In this document: piece by piece, positions 46,870 through 58,200 of the stretch
Numbering within the stretch: position 1 is the stretch's first letter
How the letters are laid out: the number at the start of each line of letters is the position of its first letter
Assembly: GCA_027922465.2 (NCBI GenBank)
Contig: BQMF02000594.1
Location: 124,001 to 188,000, forward strand
Direction: 5' to 3'
DNA: 64,000 nt
From: Turritopsis dohrnii
Lineage: Eukaryota > Cnidaria > Hydrozoa > Anthoathecata > Oceaniidae
The notes under the pieces: model-generated
The model's input: only the letters and a program-made list of their open reading frames with translations
Databases searched by the model: none
What the model was told of the DNA's origin: nothing
Position numbers and translations under genes: made by a program

Positions 46870-48013
46870 GAAATAGGCAAGAGATAGTATTAGAGGCACT
46901 ACTTGCACAATAAGAACTGTTTTTTTTTTTTTTATTAAAAGCACATTTTCTGAATAAGAGGTTTTCTTGATAAATGAGAACCGACCAGCAGATGCTGAAT
47001 TCCATGTGCCTGGTTGCTTTGTCGATTAACCTTTCCATGCTTTTGAAATTATTGTTAAAATTTGAGTTTGATTGAAAAATTTCCTAATTACTACTGCTAC
47101 GTATGAAAAATTGGAGTCAGTTACGAGCTGCAAGTCGTTGGGCTGAAGAGCCCACCATTATGGATGGAAGCCCAAGGACTAACTACTAAGATTTTGCAAG
47201 ATTTTTGTTTTCTTAATGTAAAAAATAGACAGAGCATTGTTGAAGAACATAATTATTTTAGTCTGAGAGGGTGCCGTTTTAGTCAGTCTAGTCTGGATTC
47301 TAGATAGAAAAAATTTCCAAATTTTAAGAACTTTAAAGGTAATCGATGTCCCTGCTGTCATATGAGAAGTTTTTGTAAAACAGACAAACTGAAAATACAG
47401 TGGTAGTTTCAAGATGTTTATATTCTAAAGTTGTCATCGCAAAAGAATCAATTGGACAGTGTATCGAACTTCGAAAAGGTTATTGTTATACCATAGAAAT
47501 GGCGCAAAACCGTGTCTTTTGATATGCAACAAAACTTTAATACATTTTTAGCAAGCCAGTTTGTTGAAAATCACAATGAAGAGGTACATCCGAAATAAGA
47601 TATTAAATTCCTCAATCCTAACCTAAAATTGATTAAAGTGTGAAGGTGTTGATTGTTAGTTGTGTGGAAACAGAACTTTTCATGCATAACATAGTTAGTA
47701 CCAGCTGCATCCAATTTGTGCTGAAAAGTTTGTGTGGAACCTTTAATTATCACGCTTTGTAGTTAATTTCACTCGAACTTAATATTACTCGACGTAATTT
47801 CACTTGAATTTTTTTTGCATTGAAATGATTTTCCTTAACCTGTCTCATTTCAAACGTTGAGTGGCTATATAACCTTTTGAATCCTCAGGATGTCATTTTC
47901 CACGAATCCGATGGACTCTCACAAAAACATGATGCCGGATTGAAAATAGCTGTTTTTGTTATGCAGTTACACATCTTGTTACACGTCTAATTGGCCTCAA
48001 TATATCAGAAAAT
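46870..48013. other. Intergenic; partial SINE and a partial MITE only
   Basis: A 3' fragment of the tRNA-derived SINE is at about 47105-47190 (GGATGGAAGCCCAAGGACTA), and a MITE half-copy is near 47555. No gene is supported. Confidence 0.5.
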
Positions 48014-48095
48014 CAATCTCGAACCCAGGGTCTCTTGCCTTTTCGATATACGGGATAGATATCGAAAACGCAAGAGACCCTTGCTTCGAGGTTGT
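48014..48095. repeat. Short foldback repeat (CTCGAACCCAGGGTCTCTTG family)
   Basis: A complete inverted repeat: CTCGAACCCAGGGTCTCTTG and the mirrored CAAGAGACCCTTGCTTCGAG around TTTTCGATATACGGGATAG. Confidence 0.75.
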
Positions 48096-48664
48096 CAGAA
48101 AATATCTTTGTTTGCTGCGTGATTAGGGAGATTCGTAAACTCGACGAGCCTGTTACACGAAAAAAATCAATTACTTGTGAGAATTCTTTTAAAACTGTTC
48201 TACTAAAACGGTACTTCAGAGATTTAAAGCCTTTTGTGCTATCAAAAGAAACATCATTACTTTACACGCTTATTTCAAGTATTGATGTGAAGTTTCTAAT
48301 GACTTTGTAGGGAAAAATTCACGAACAACTCTACTAAGCTGTATACAATTCCCTACAAATCTATAGAAAAATAGTTTCGTGTAAACGAAACATGATTTTT
48401 CCGAATCCCGCTAATTGTTAAAGTTTTCTCTTCTTAATTGCCGACTACGTCTAAATTTAAATCCACAATTCTAAATCCACCAATGAAATGGTATAAAACT
48501 ACACCTATGTCTTGTAATTCCATATGGAAGCTTCTGATTCAAACATTTACCAATTTATTTATGTGTATATTAGATAATATTTACACAAAATGGTTCGTCT
48601 GAACTAATCCATGAGTATTCTATGTACGGTAATTCAAAACTGCCATTTACACATGGTGCAATAT

Positions 48665-49255
48665 ATTGTAACCAGTCAACTAGACAGCACCTTCAGACAT
48701 CGACCCAACTCTCAAGCTGAATGCTTAGCTTAATGGATCGACTCTAACTGTGGTATGGACGACTTCCAGCTATCACAGCAAGTAAACTACCACAAGGACA
48801 CCAATATGTGAAATTTATAAAAACACTCATATGTTTTGTTGTAGAACATCCGGCCAAAAAAAAACAGAGTTCCACATTAGACATCATAAGTTTGTTATGG
48901 ACGCACAGTTTAACATTGCAACCTATTGGGTTAGTAATCTAAACTTTCTTCCCTTTTTAAAAATAGCTTGCTCCCTGCCAGGCCGGAACCACTACTAGGC
49001 AGAGAGCTACAAGATAAGGAGACCGGTGTTCATCATCCTAGAGTAGATATAGCACTGCAAGCAGCACATCTACACTAATAGACGAAGTAGGAGTACTAGA
49101 CTAGAAGGTATCTCTACCTGCCCCTAAAAACAATTATGGCTTGCCAACCATGTGTTTTTATCGAGGAAGGTTGCCTACCAAAGCTGGAGAAGCCTTCCCC
49201 TCCATTGAGCAAGGCTGACCCCGCCGGACGCCAACCCGGTATTTTAATATCTCGG
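48665..49255. repeat. SINE-like body and GC-richer unassigned block
   Basis: 48680-48840 shares phrase order with the SINE-like repeat at 58.72 kb (ACTAGACA, then an ACTCTCAAGCTGAATGCTTAG-like block, then GATCGACTC). 48970-49240 is clearly more GC-rich than its surroundings (CCCTGCCAGGCCGGAACC, GACCCCGCCGGACGCC). A plus frame from 49136 crosses it but shows no domain. It is probably repeat-derived. Confidence 0.4.
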
Positions 49256-49412
49256 GGTAAATATTGTTTTCGAGGTCAAAACTACTTTGAATTTTTAAAC
49301 ATTTTTATACTGTTTTATGCTGATTTCTTTAACTCGTCTAAAAAGCCATTTGGAAAATCTAATCCAAGGAAAAGCAAAATAATCCGTGTGTATGCAATTA
49401 TACAATTTGTTC

Positions 49413-49482
49413 CAACCTTGAACACCCAGGGTATACACCATCCGTATCGAGAAAGCAAGAGGCCCTGGGGTTCAAAGCTGCA
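49413..49482. repeat. Short foldback repeat, diverged copy
   Basis: CAACCTTGAACACCCAGGG on the left and GCAAGAGGCCCTGGGGTTCA on the right, of the same family as 685-760. Confidence 0.6.
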
Positions 49483-49560
49483 ATTTCTTTTTTAATGATT
49501 CATTACGTCATCTAAGTATTTGCGGCAGCCATGTTTACTGATTTGCCTATAAATTCTTTC

Positions 49561-49743
49561 ATTGTGGGTTAAAATTCGCAATGATGAAGAGAGACGGTAT
49601 CAATCATTCTGGTAACTGTTCTATCAAAAGTCACAAAGCAACGACGACAAGAAAATAAATTCGAGTTATTTTATTTTTCTATTCAACCGCACAAAAACAA
49701 ACTAAAACAACTCACATTATTATTTTAAGCATAATTCCAACCA
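49561..49743 (-). pseudogene. Inverted partial copy of the membrane-protein gene at 17.1 kb
   Basis: Read on the minus strand this matches 17958-18145. It contains the end of exon 3 (GGTTGGAATTATGCTTAAAA), its donor region and about 160 bp of intron 3 (AATAACTCGAATTTATTTTC, TTGATAGAACAGTTACCA, GCGAATTTTAACCCACAAT), with scattered differences. A short match to the start of exon 3 follows directly, so about 75 bp of that exon, including most of the membrane span, is deleted. It is non-functional. Confidence 0.8.
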
Positions 49744-50361
49744 TAAATTGTCAAAATCTGCATTCACCCTAGGTAGGAGTATGGAACGCCGTTACTGCCT
49801 TATGTGTCAAAAATTCTTTTCTTTACGTGGATTCTTTATTACGTTAGATAAGTTTTAAATCGTGTTGTGAGAGTTTATCATTACGTTATGAGAGTTTATT
49901 ATTGTGTGATATGCATTTTTCATGACGTTATCAAAATTTTGCATTACGTTCGCTGCGTTTTTCTTTGTGTTCGGAACTTTCTTCATTGTGTTTGGCAGAA
50001 TTTCTTTTGGCAAGTTTTCATTATGATGCAAGTTTTCATTATGTATTTTTTCGTTATGATGTGGAGGAGAAGAGCAAAATATCTGCTAAGGAGGGTGCTA
50101 ATTATATGATGCCATGTTAGAAAGCACCAAATTATTGAAGAAACAACAATCTGTTGGTATACTTACTTGTGTGCGTATTCGAAGGTCTTGTTCAGATAAG
50201 ATTCTTCGTGAATCACGCTTCTGTCAGCTGATGAATCGTAAACCTTGTGTGCAACTTTATTTTAAGGTATTTTATAGTTATGTTTATGCTAGTTCATGTT
50301 TTTTATAAATTTTCATAAGATATTTTGACTATTTCTAGAGAAACAAAAGCTACAAAAAATA

Positions 50362-51042
50362 ATGGCAAACGCAGCGATGGTGAATATTCTGGAAAATTTG
50401 GGTCTCCATGATGTTATTGAAAAATTCGCTGCTGAAAATATAACGCCAAACATTGTCCCAAAAATGTCTTTACTTGAATTTGCAGCTGTTGGTGTCACAA
50501 AAAGAGACATCATCATGTCTCTCCGAATTAAATGCAGTGTTTTTGGATCTTCATCACCAGATAAAGCTCAGAATTTTAATGGAGGAGCTCCAAAGTTTCT
50601 GATCGGGGAGAATCTTCTATCCAATTTGTTAGACGAAAGATTTCCAGTGAGAGATATAGCAAGTTTGATCTGCGTTTCAGAACGTACTGTATATCGACGT
50701 ATGCAAGATTTCGGTCTTACAGTGAGAAATTTTGATGATTTATCAGATCTGGATATTGATGAACATCTACTTGAATTGACACAGCAGTATCCAAACTGTG
50801 GAGAGAACATGATGAATGAAATGCTTAAAAACAAAGGCATTCATATTCAACGGTTCCGTTTACGTGAACGTTTGCACAGAGTGGACCCTGATGGTATTAA
50901 GAGAAGAAAGAAAGGTCGCTTGAGCAGAAGAGTGTACAATGTACAGGGATCAAACCACCTTTGGCACTTAGATACAAATCATAAACTTGTAAGGTGGTAC
51001 TTTATTATTGTCGGAGCAATAGACGGATACCCGTTGTGTTAG
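50362..51042 (+). pseudogene. SAM-like domain plus integrase/DDE-type transposase, truncated
   Basis: The 226-residue frame starts 250 bp inside the left TIR. Residues about 5-58 look like a SAM-type helical domain (L-G-L-H-D-V-I-E-K-F-A-A-E-N-I ... G-V-T-K-R-D-I-I). Residues 85-125 resemble an HTH with S-E-R-T-V-Y-R-R-M. Then come P-N-C-G-E-N-M-M and R-E-R-L-H-R-V-D-P-D-G, and the first integrase-core strand N-H-L-W-H-L-D-T-N-H-K-L with its D, ending I-D-G-Y just before a stop. Families with this order continue for about 130 residues with the remaining catalytic acids. Those residues are missing here, so it should be inactive. The domain calls come from pattern memory. Confidence 0.75.
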
Positions 51043-51679
51043 AATGTACTAGCAGCAATAATTGGTTATTCGAAAGCTTCAAGCTTTCGCGAGATTTTTA
51101 TTTGCAGAATGAGAGATAATATTAACTTTGTGTATACATGTACTATAACATTAAGTTTTTACTCTAAAAATATATCAACCTACTCTTCGTATTAATGACG
51201 TTATACATAGGTGGTTGATGTTATAACATTATAAATAAAGGTTTAGTGTAAGTTGCTGTTGGTTGAACCAGGGACCATGAATTTGAATTGGGCAAGTACT
51301 TATGGATTTCAAAACAATCCCTAGAAAAGTGACATATTTATCCTATACAATTATTTACACCAGAATATTATAAAAACTTTTATCCACAAACTGCCATATC
51401 TATAAGCAGGTGCAAAAGTAGCTTCCTGTTGTGGAACATCCCATTTGATAACCAACAACATGAGAATCATTATTGATTATTGAGAATCAACTCAGATAAA
51501 ACAGGGAAAGTGCTGGAATTTTAGATATTTCTATGATATTTCTATTTCTATTTCACAAAACATTTGATAAATACCTTTGATAAAAACCTTTGATAAATAA
51601 CACAAAAAACTTTGATAAGTACAATAAGAACTTTGATAATACAATAAAAACTTTGATAATATGTTTATACTTCCTATAA

Positions 51680-51795
51680 TCTAGGAAAAAATGGGTCAAA
51701 ACGTCAAGACCCACCCTCGATTCTAAAAGTAGACATGTTTTCCTGCAAGAAAATCCACAGTTGAAATGTTCACGTTTTGACCCATTTTTTCCTAG
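51680..51795. mobile_element. 116-bp MITE inside the SAM/integrase element
   Basis: TCTAGGAAAAAATGGGTCAA on the left is mirrored by TTGACCCATTTTTTCCTAGA on the right. It is preceded by several TTTGATAA phrases (51565-51660). It is non-coding. Confidence 0.7.
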
Positions 51796-51926
51796 ACTAC
51801 TACACCAACTATTAAACTAACCCAAAGTAGGAATTTGAGAACGCATAGTCATATAGGTTGAACAGGCTTTTCACCAAATCTTCTGTCAAAGGGTGTTCCA
51901 ATGATGGAGCAGGCAAGGTGAGACGA

Positions 51927-52932
51927 TTAATACACGTCAAATGTTTGAGGATTTGGAGGATTATCTCTTGATCGAGATCTTGGCAGATCTACTACTCCTT
52001 CAAAATCTTCATCATTATCAGATGTTTCAGTATCAGTAGTGGTATCAAAAGTGAAAATATTATCAAACAGTGTATCTTCAGCAGACCTACCACATCTTGA
52101 AACATGTGATCTCAAATCTTTTACTAAAATAGAAGTTCTACATTTTGTACAATTTTCTTTTAAGGTAGATGCACTGCTCTGTATCAATGACTTAGTTGAT
52201 AAGTGATCCTGTATCAGTCTTATATGCACTTTGCACTGGCTTCCACCCAAAGTCATCTTGAGGTCTTTTGCCGCAAGGCTGCATCTTAATACCATCAAAT
52301 CCTTTGAGTTTGAGACAGAAGTCATGAGTTCGAAACCCCCACTATCTTTTAACTGTGGAAATGCAGTTGTTTCTGTTAATTTCTTAAGGACATCATCCTC
52401 TGAATCTCCCAAGTAGCTGAACTTTTTTCAGACCTAGACCAGCCCTTTGTAAAACAACTTTTTCATCAGTGGATGGTGTTCTTATAGCATACTTTGATGC
52501 CAAACAAAAGAATTGCACAGTGTATGTGCAGGAATCTGGATCACCTTTCTTCTTTTTTTTATTTCCACCTCCACCACTACTACTGCCACCAGTGGATCGT
52601 CCTTTCCTTTTACCACCAGAGAACAAACGGGATCTTTCGAATAAGACACCAGAATATGACATAGTTCTTTTTTCTGTTGTTGTTGTAGGTGGCAGTGTAG
52701 TTGGTTGCTGCATGAGGTTGGGAGCTGATGATGATGATTGAGATTGGCGGCGTCTTCTAGCCAGATCTCTTATCGTGATTCTATCACCAATTCTCACAAC
52801 ACCCAACCGTGAATAGTCAGAATCTGTTGCTTCACATAATGCTGGAATATCAATATTCTCTTCTACAAATTTATCCAAAAGCATTTCTAACTTCGCTTCT
52901 TTCAAAAGTTCTGCAACAGCTGTATCCGCCAT
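51927..52932 (-). pseudogene. SAM-like domain protein with C2HC finger, frameshifted
   Basis: The frame 52932-52393 starts just inside the right TIR with a SAM-like domain (L-L-D-K-F-V-E-E-N-I-D ... L-G-V-V-R-I-G-D-R-I). It resembles the N-terminus of the convergent gene, followed by a low-complexity S/T/P and G/K-rich linker. It shifts frame at an A6 run (52423-52428). The second frame continues to 51927 with F-P-Q-L-K-D-S-G-G-F-E-L-M, then a finger C-T-K-C-x(11)-H-V-S-R-C that resembles UBZ-type zinc fingers, and an acidic tail. Proteins of this layout elsewhere may carry a HECT-like ubiquitin ligase end; none is present here. The 1-base shift could be a sequencing error. Confidence 0.65.
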
Positions 52933-53448
52933 TTTAGCAAATTAACATCTAATTTCGTGCTTCCGCAACATAAGCTTACGTTGTAACACTCTCCTTCGCA
53001 GAAGTATGCTCTTCTCCTCCACATCATAACGAAAAAGTACATAATGAAAAGTTGCATCATAATGAAAACTTGCCTAAAGAAATTCTGCCAAACACAATGA
53101 AGAAAGTTCCGAACACAAAGAAAAACGCAGCGAACGTAATGCAAAATTTTGATAACGTCATGAAAAATGCACATCACACAATAATAAACTCTCATAACGT
53201 AATGATAAACTTTCATAACACGATTTAAAACTTATCTAACGTAATAAAGAATCCACGTAAAGAAAAGAAATTTTGACACATAAGGCAGTAACGGCGTTCC
53301 ATATAGGAGTTTCACATTTATTTGGGTTAGAGCGATAGAAATGTGGTACATTTAGTTTATTAATGTAAAGACATTAAAATTTCCTACGTTACAACTCAGC
53401 CATCAAATAGGAATTGAATTATCAAGCAACCACCAGATATTAATAATA

Positions 53449-53770
53449 GTAAGTAAGTAACGGGAGTTTTTAGTCCTTGGGCTTCCATCCGTAATGGTTG
53501 GTTCTTCCGCCCGCCGACTTGCAACTGTTAGTTGACTTACCGCCAGAGATACGTATAGCATTGCTCTAACTTGCCCGAAGGCCAGTGTGCAGTCAGTCGA
53601 TGGCTCCTAATGGGCTGACACGCTGCTTTTAAAGCGCATCGGAGTGGTGTATTGAGATACGACATGACTGGACTCGAACACGGGTCGCAGCGGTCGCACT
53701 CAAAGGTACAAACCACTACACCATCGCTACACCATCACTACACCATCGCTGCACTACACATCGCTGCTTG
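53449..53770 (-). mobile_element. tRNA-derived SINE, copy 2 (inverted)
   Basis: On the minus strand it repeats copy 1 at 45819-46127, ending in a GTAAGTAAGTAA tail on the plus strand at about 53457. Its A-box region is expanded to three GATGGTGTAG units (53715-53760). The B box GTTCGAGTCC is intact on the minus strand near 53675. Confidence 0.85.
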
Positions 53771-54445
53771 TATTGTATGACCATAACCAAAAGATTTGCA
53801 GAGTAGGCCAGGCACTCCATGTAAAAGGTTTTTTTTCTTTCTAACATATCGCACACATACCTTCTGCATGGTCGCACAAATCATAAAGAACGATTATAAT
53901 CAAAATCGTGACGTAACAGGTCGAAGATTTTAAGAAACAACAGAAAAACTAGATTATTTATTTACACGCTGATAAGAAAACCAAAACCAATCTTCAAAAG
54001 GAGATGTTATGCAGAGCTGAACAAGAAAGTGAAAAAAGACGAAAACTTTTGAAAACAAATTAAAGACCGTAAAACAACACGAAAAACAAAAGTCATGACC
54101 TAACTGGGTAGGCCCTATTACCCCGTTTTCAAGCCCATGGGCATGAGTCAGTTTTTTTCTTACAAGAAGTGATCCAGATTTAAGCCCATGTGCTAATAAA
54201 AAGATGTACCAAAAATTTATCCAGTTTGTCCAAAAAGGATGATATACATCAAAGATATGGGAAAAAGATCATCAAATAAATGCGAGAGAAGTATGACGCT
54301 ACTTTTTCATTTTCAAACTTAGCACATCAATATCTTACACCACTTCAATATCTTCTTCGTTCCCCTCGTTTTCACCACTATCCTCTTCATTATCATCATC
54401 CTCACTTTCAACTGATTCATCATCATGGATCGACCTGGTGTTGTG

Positions 54446-54545
54446 GTACATTCTCACTCACGCATGATGAATCGCCGCCAAGGGGAATTGAACACTGACC
54501 TCTCGCATGAAGTTCGAGAGTGATAACCACTACTCTATGGCGTCA
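54446..54545 (-). repeat. tRNA-like sequence, probably a SINE head
   Basis: On the minus strand an A box (TAGAGTAGTGGTTATC) and B box (GTGTTCAATTCC) are spaced as in a tRNA, and an anticodon-like stem CTCTCG/CGAGAG can form. The T33 position and the stems are not correct for a working tRNA, so a tRNA pseudogene or SINE head is preferred. Confidence 0.55.
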
Positions 54546-54599
54546 TAAACGCTATCAATCAATCAGATTGTGGCTCTACAGAAATCAAATTGTGGCCAC

Positions 54600-55270
54600 A
54601 GAGCAAAGGTCGAAAAAAAATCGCTGCAACAGAACTAAAATTATCAGAAATAAGCTAGGAGTGAAGAACAGTACCGTCAATATTATAAAAAAAGACGTCT
54701 CAAATGGTTTTGTTTGACACAAAGAGAAAACGACAGCTTCGCCAAAAGAGCTTTCAAAGAAGAGTTCAACGGAAAAAAGAAAACTTATAAAAAAAATGAA
54801 ACGTTGGTCGCAACAGATTTGTGAAGATCTAGGCTTGCCACTACTGACCCTGGAGAACGCTACGCACAAGATCCAGATCGATGATTCGTGGGGTGTGTGG
54901 CAGCGCGCGGATGTGCGAAAACCTTTTGAGGGTTTGCTGTGAATTTAAATATAAGATACAATGACCTATGTCATGTCTGGATGTCAGATATATTTCGCAT
55001 AAATGAGTACATGTCGAGTTTTGCATGACGGGTTATTTCGAAGGTATTTGAAAGGGTCTTTTTCATGGCGCTGTGGTGGGTGATCACTAACTTGCCGGTA
55101 CGCCCGGATCAACGGCGTGTTTTTGTCGGGCACTGTTGTTTAACATAATGGTACCCAGAGCTATGAAATCTTTGTGTACACGGAAAATTATCAAAACAAA
55201 TATGTATACACACTGAAGTGTTTTAACCGAGACAAGAGAAAACAGGTTGGCCGAAATAAAAGATTGCACA
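54600..55270. promoter_or_regulatory. Upstream region of the KDM4 gene
   Basis: No ORF with support. The promoter and 5' UTR of the gene starting at 55271 should be here. The last 150 bp are less AT-rich (GCCGGTACGCCCGGATCAAC), but no core element can be named. Confidence 0.35.
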
Positions 55271-58200
55271 ATGACAGCCAACGAGAGCTGCGAAATACTG
55301 GTGTTCCGACCCTCCTACGATGAATTTAAAAATTTCTCCGAGTATATCAAATATATGGAATCAAAGGGAGCTCATAAAGCTGGTGTTGCAAAGGTAAGTT
55401 TTCATAGCTGAAAATTTAACTTTATTGCTTGTAGATTGATAGTCTGCTACTTCCAGACTCTTTGTCGCTTTATTGGTAATTGATCACTAAAAATGTCGTC
55501 AGTATGCGTTATCTTCTTATATAATTTGTTTTTTAAGAGTGTGGATGAGGATATACATGCGCAAGTGCGTTTTTGTGCTTGCATTTTGCATTTTAACTAT
55601 TCAGCAGGGCTATTTTGCAGCCATATAATCAAGTGGAGTGTTTTGCATGTAATGCAAAAACTAGAAAACAATAGATACTGCTGTACATCAGTAGTTAGGA
55701 CTACTCGACCAGAATTCGTTGAATCGTGATTTATTAGCTATAAAGAATTGCCTCGATAATTTTATTTTACTCTCTTATTTGAATACATCCGATTGAATGA
55801 TGAGGATCTAGCATAGCAACCGCATAAAAACATAGCTCTAGGGAAAATTTGACATGGTAAATTTGTTTTATTTTTGGGGTGGTGAAACTTTCTGCAAAAA
55901 CAAAACTTTTTACCGTGTCAAATTTTCCCTTTCGGCTTAGTTCTTCAGAAAATGAAGAAAGAAGAAAACAAAGGAGGAGGAGTACCCATTTTCTAGTGGT
56001 ATATTAGCATAAGTTTCAATAATGAATGGTCATAAAATTAAATTTGCGCTATTGTGTAGCGTATCGACAAAACAATTATTAAAATCATTAATATAACGAT
56101 ACCAAACATTGCAACAATAAATTCGGAACATATATATTTCGTAATTATACGCTCAGTCCTCCCCTTAGCTTAAACTTAGTGTTCTAGAAATTTGGTAGTA
56201 TATCGCTTGAAAAATTGCTTGGTAGAAAAAGAAGGCCAACTAAATCCGAGGGTGGTGCGATCACACCCAAAGCAACCCCCAAGTTACGCCACTGCCTACT
56301 TATTTTGGGGATCTGGAAACGAAGTTATTCAATCTGAATACGAAAATAACACAAAAAGTCACGAGCACCCTTCACCCTTCAAAGAAATGGCTGCAAATTC
56401 GTGAAATATTTTTTGTGGAAATATTTAAAAGTCGCCAGCATATAAAGTTGTGAATCCTAAAAAAGCAAAATGTCGCGAAAGTCATGAGAATTTTTGTGTT
56501 CCCGATCTTTTGTGCCTTTAATACTACGATGAACTTCGTCTGTATCTTGACGAATTCTATTCACACATTCTCGGGCTTCATAGAAAAAACACAAATCATT
56601 TTGTTCTGGACAATTTATTTATATCAACATGAATGTACAAAGTAAAGAGTCCTAAGTTACAAATTAAATCAGATTGATAATTACTTCTTTCACGATTTTA
56701 CAATACACTTCTCATTGTTGTATTCTCAAATCAGAAGAAAACGTTGTAAATGCACTTCATCGTGTGGCTGTCATCAAGTAGTATGAAACACTTTTTATCG
56801 CAAGTTTTGGTCGAGTGGTCCTAACTGCACATGGTCTGTTTAAGTTTATCTCTTGTCTAACAAAGAAAAAAGGGCAATATAAGACTTAAAGTGGAGGCAG
56901 TGAGTTTTGTACTTGTAGTAATCGTACCTAAGGTTAAGGTAATAGAAAACATTGGGAATATATACCTCAAATGGGACTAATATTTGGATATCTCAGGTCA
57001 GACCTGGTCCTGATGTTAGTTAAAGGTGAAATAGGATCAGGCAATTTCGGAAACTGAGCTTTTTGGAATTGTAATGAATAAAAAAGTGTGCATTTACATG
57101 CAATTTTGAAAACCATTCAAAGTATTTTTTCTTAATATTTCTTTCATTTTAAATATAATACTCAATTTGACCCCAATTATAGTAGCCAAGTATAGTTCCA
57201 GTGATAGTCATAAAAACTAATGAAATACAGAATCTGAGATAATGCTTTTGTCCACGAAAACCTTCATTCATTGGACCACTTTTTCAGATCTCTATGGAAA
57301 ACCAGTCCATTCTATATTTTGTATTTGAAGCTGGTGTCCTGTTTATGGTATATACACAGTTGTAGTCAGGGCGCTCACGTAAAAAAAATCAAATAACAAA
57401 ACATTTTTTGCGGACAATTGACCATCTTCAACAAAACTAGATACAATAAATTATGAAGATTACGAAATGAACTGTTGTTTCACTCATTTCGACCGAAAAT
57501 GTGTTTTAATAACTAATTTTGAGTTGTTCAAATATCCACAATGTTTCGCCATTTTTTTCTCTTCTCTCTTTGTTCTTTCTATAAATTAATTCTGTTTACT
57601 CGAAAGCTATAGACGGGGGCAAAGCTGAGAAGCTTTTTCAATATCACAATGTTTTTTTCCAAATAGTTGAAAAAAATAATTAACAATTATTTAAAATCTA
57701 ATCATTAAACTTATAGTTATATTTTTTATGGCAAATACATAGAATCTTATTAAAATTATGATGAAGTTTATTTATATTCACCCCCAGCCTATTTTTCATC
57801 GTTTATCACGGGAAATGTATGAACACAAAAAAATTATTTGAGAAAAAACTTGTATGCATATGGTTCGTGTATCAAATTGCAACCATTAGACTTTTTACGG
57901 TGTAAACCTTGTGAAATGTGTCTGTGTTAGTGAGGGTAAGGGTTGGGCTTAGCCTCATTTGTTCAAACATATTTGTAAGTATTTTCATCGTTTAATGGCT
58001 GCAATTTGACACATGAACATACTCGTAAGTATTGAGTATTCCTATAATCAATGCATGGAACGTGTGGCAGTGGAAGTCACATCCAATGGGGGTTATCCAT
58101 TCGACCAAAGAAGTTGTTTAATCTATATCTGTACTGGACTGGAGGCGACAGAGGCGTTTAAAAATGATTTACCTTTCAACATTCGGCAGGAGGAAGAAAG

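Larger units (their letters stand above)
49782..53301. mobile_element. 3.5-kb transposon with about 315-bp TIRs and two SAM-like-domain genes
   Basis: Long, nearly identical inverted ends (49782 to about 50098 and about 52984 to 53301) begin TGGAACGCCGTTACTGCCTT, with TA at 49780-49781 and 53302-53303. Inside the TIRs are repeated GTTATGAGAGTTTAT and CATTACGTT phrases. Each TIR leads directly into a gene pointing inward (50362 plus; 52932 minus), so the TIRs probably act as promoters. Both genes are truncated where they approach the middle, which suggests an internal deletion. A small MITE lies at 51680-51795. The high TIR identity implies recent insertion. I do not know a superfamily name for this set of traits. 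Confidence 0.85.

Noticed and set aside
49136..49495. 119-residue plus ORF starting M-A-C-Q-P-C
   Set aside because: It crosses a GC-rich repeat-like block and a foldback repeat and shows no domain or splice support.
54446..54545. Functional tRNA gene on the minus strand
   Set aside because: A and B boxes are present, but the anticodon loop lacks the expected T before the anticodon and the arms do not pair well; a SINE head is likelier.
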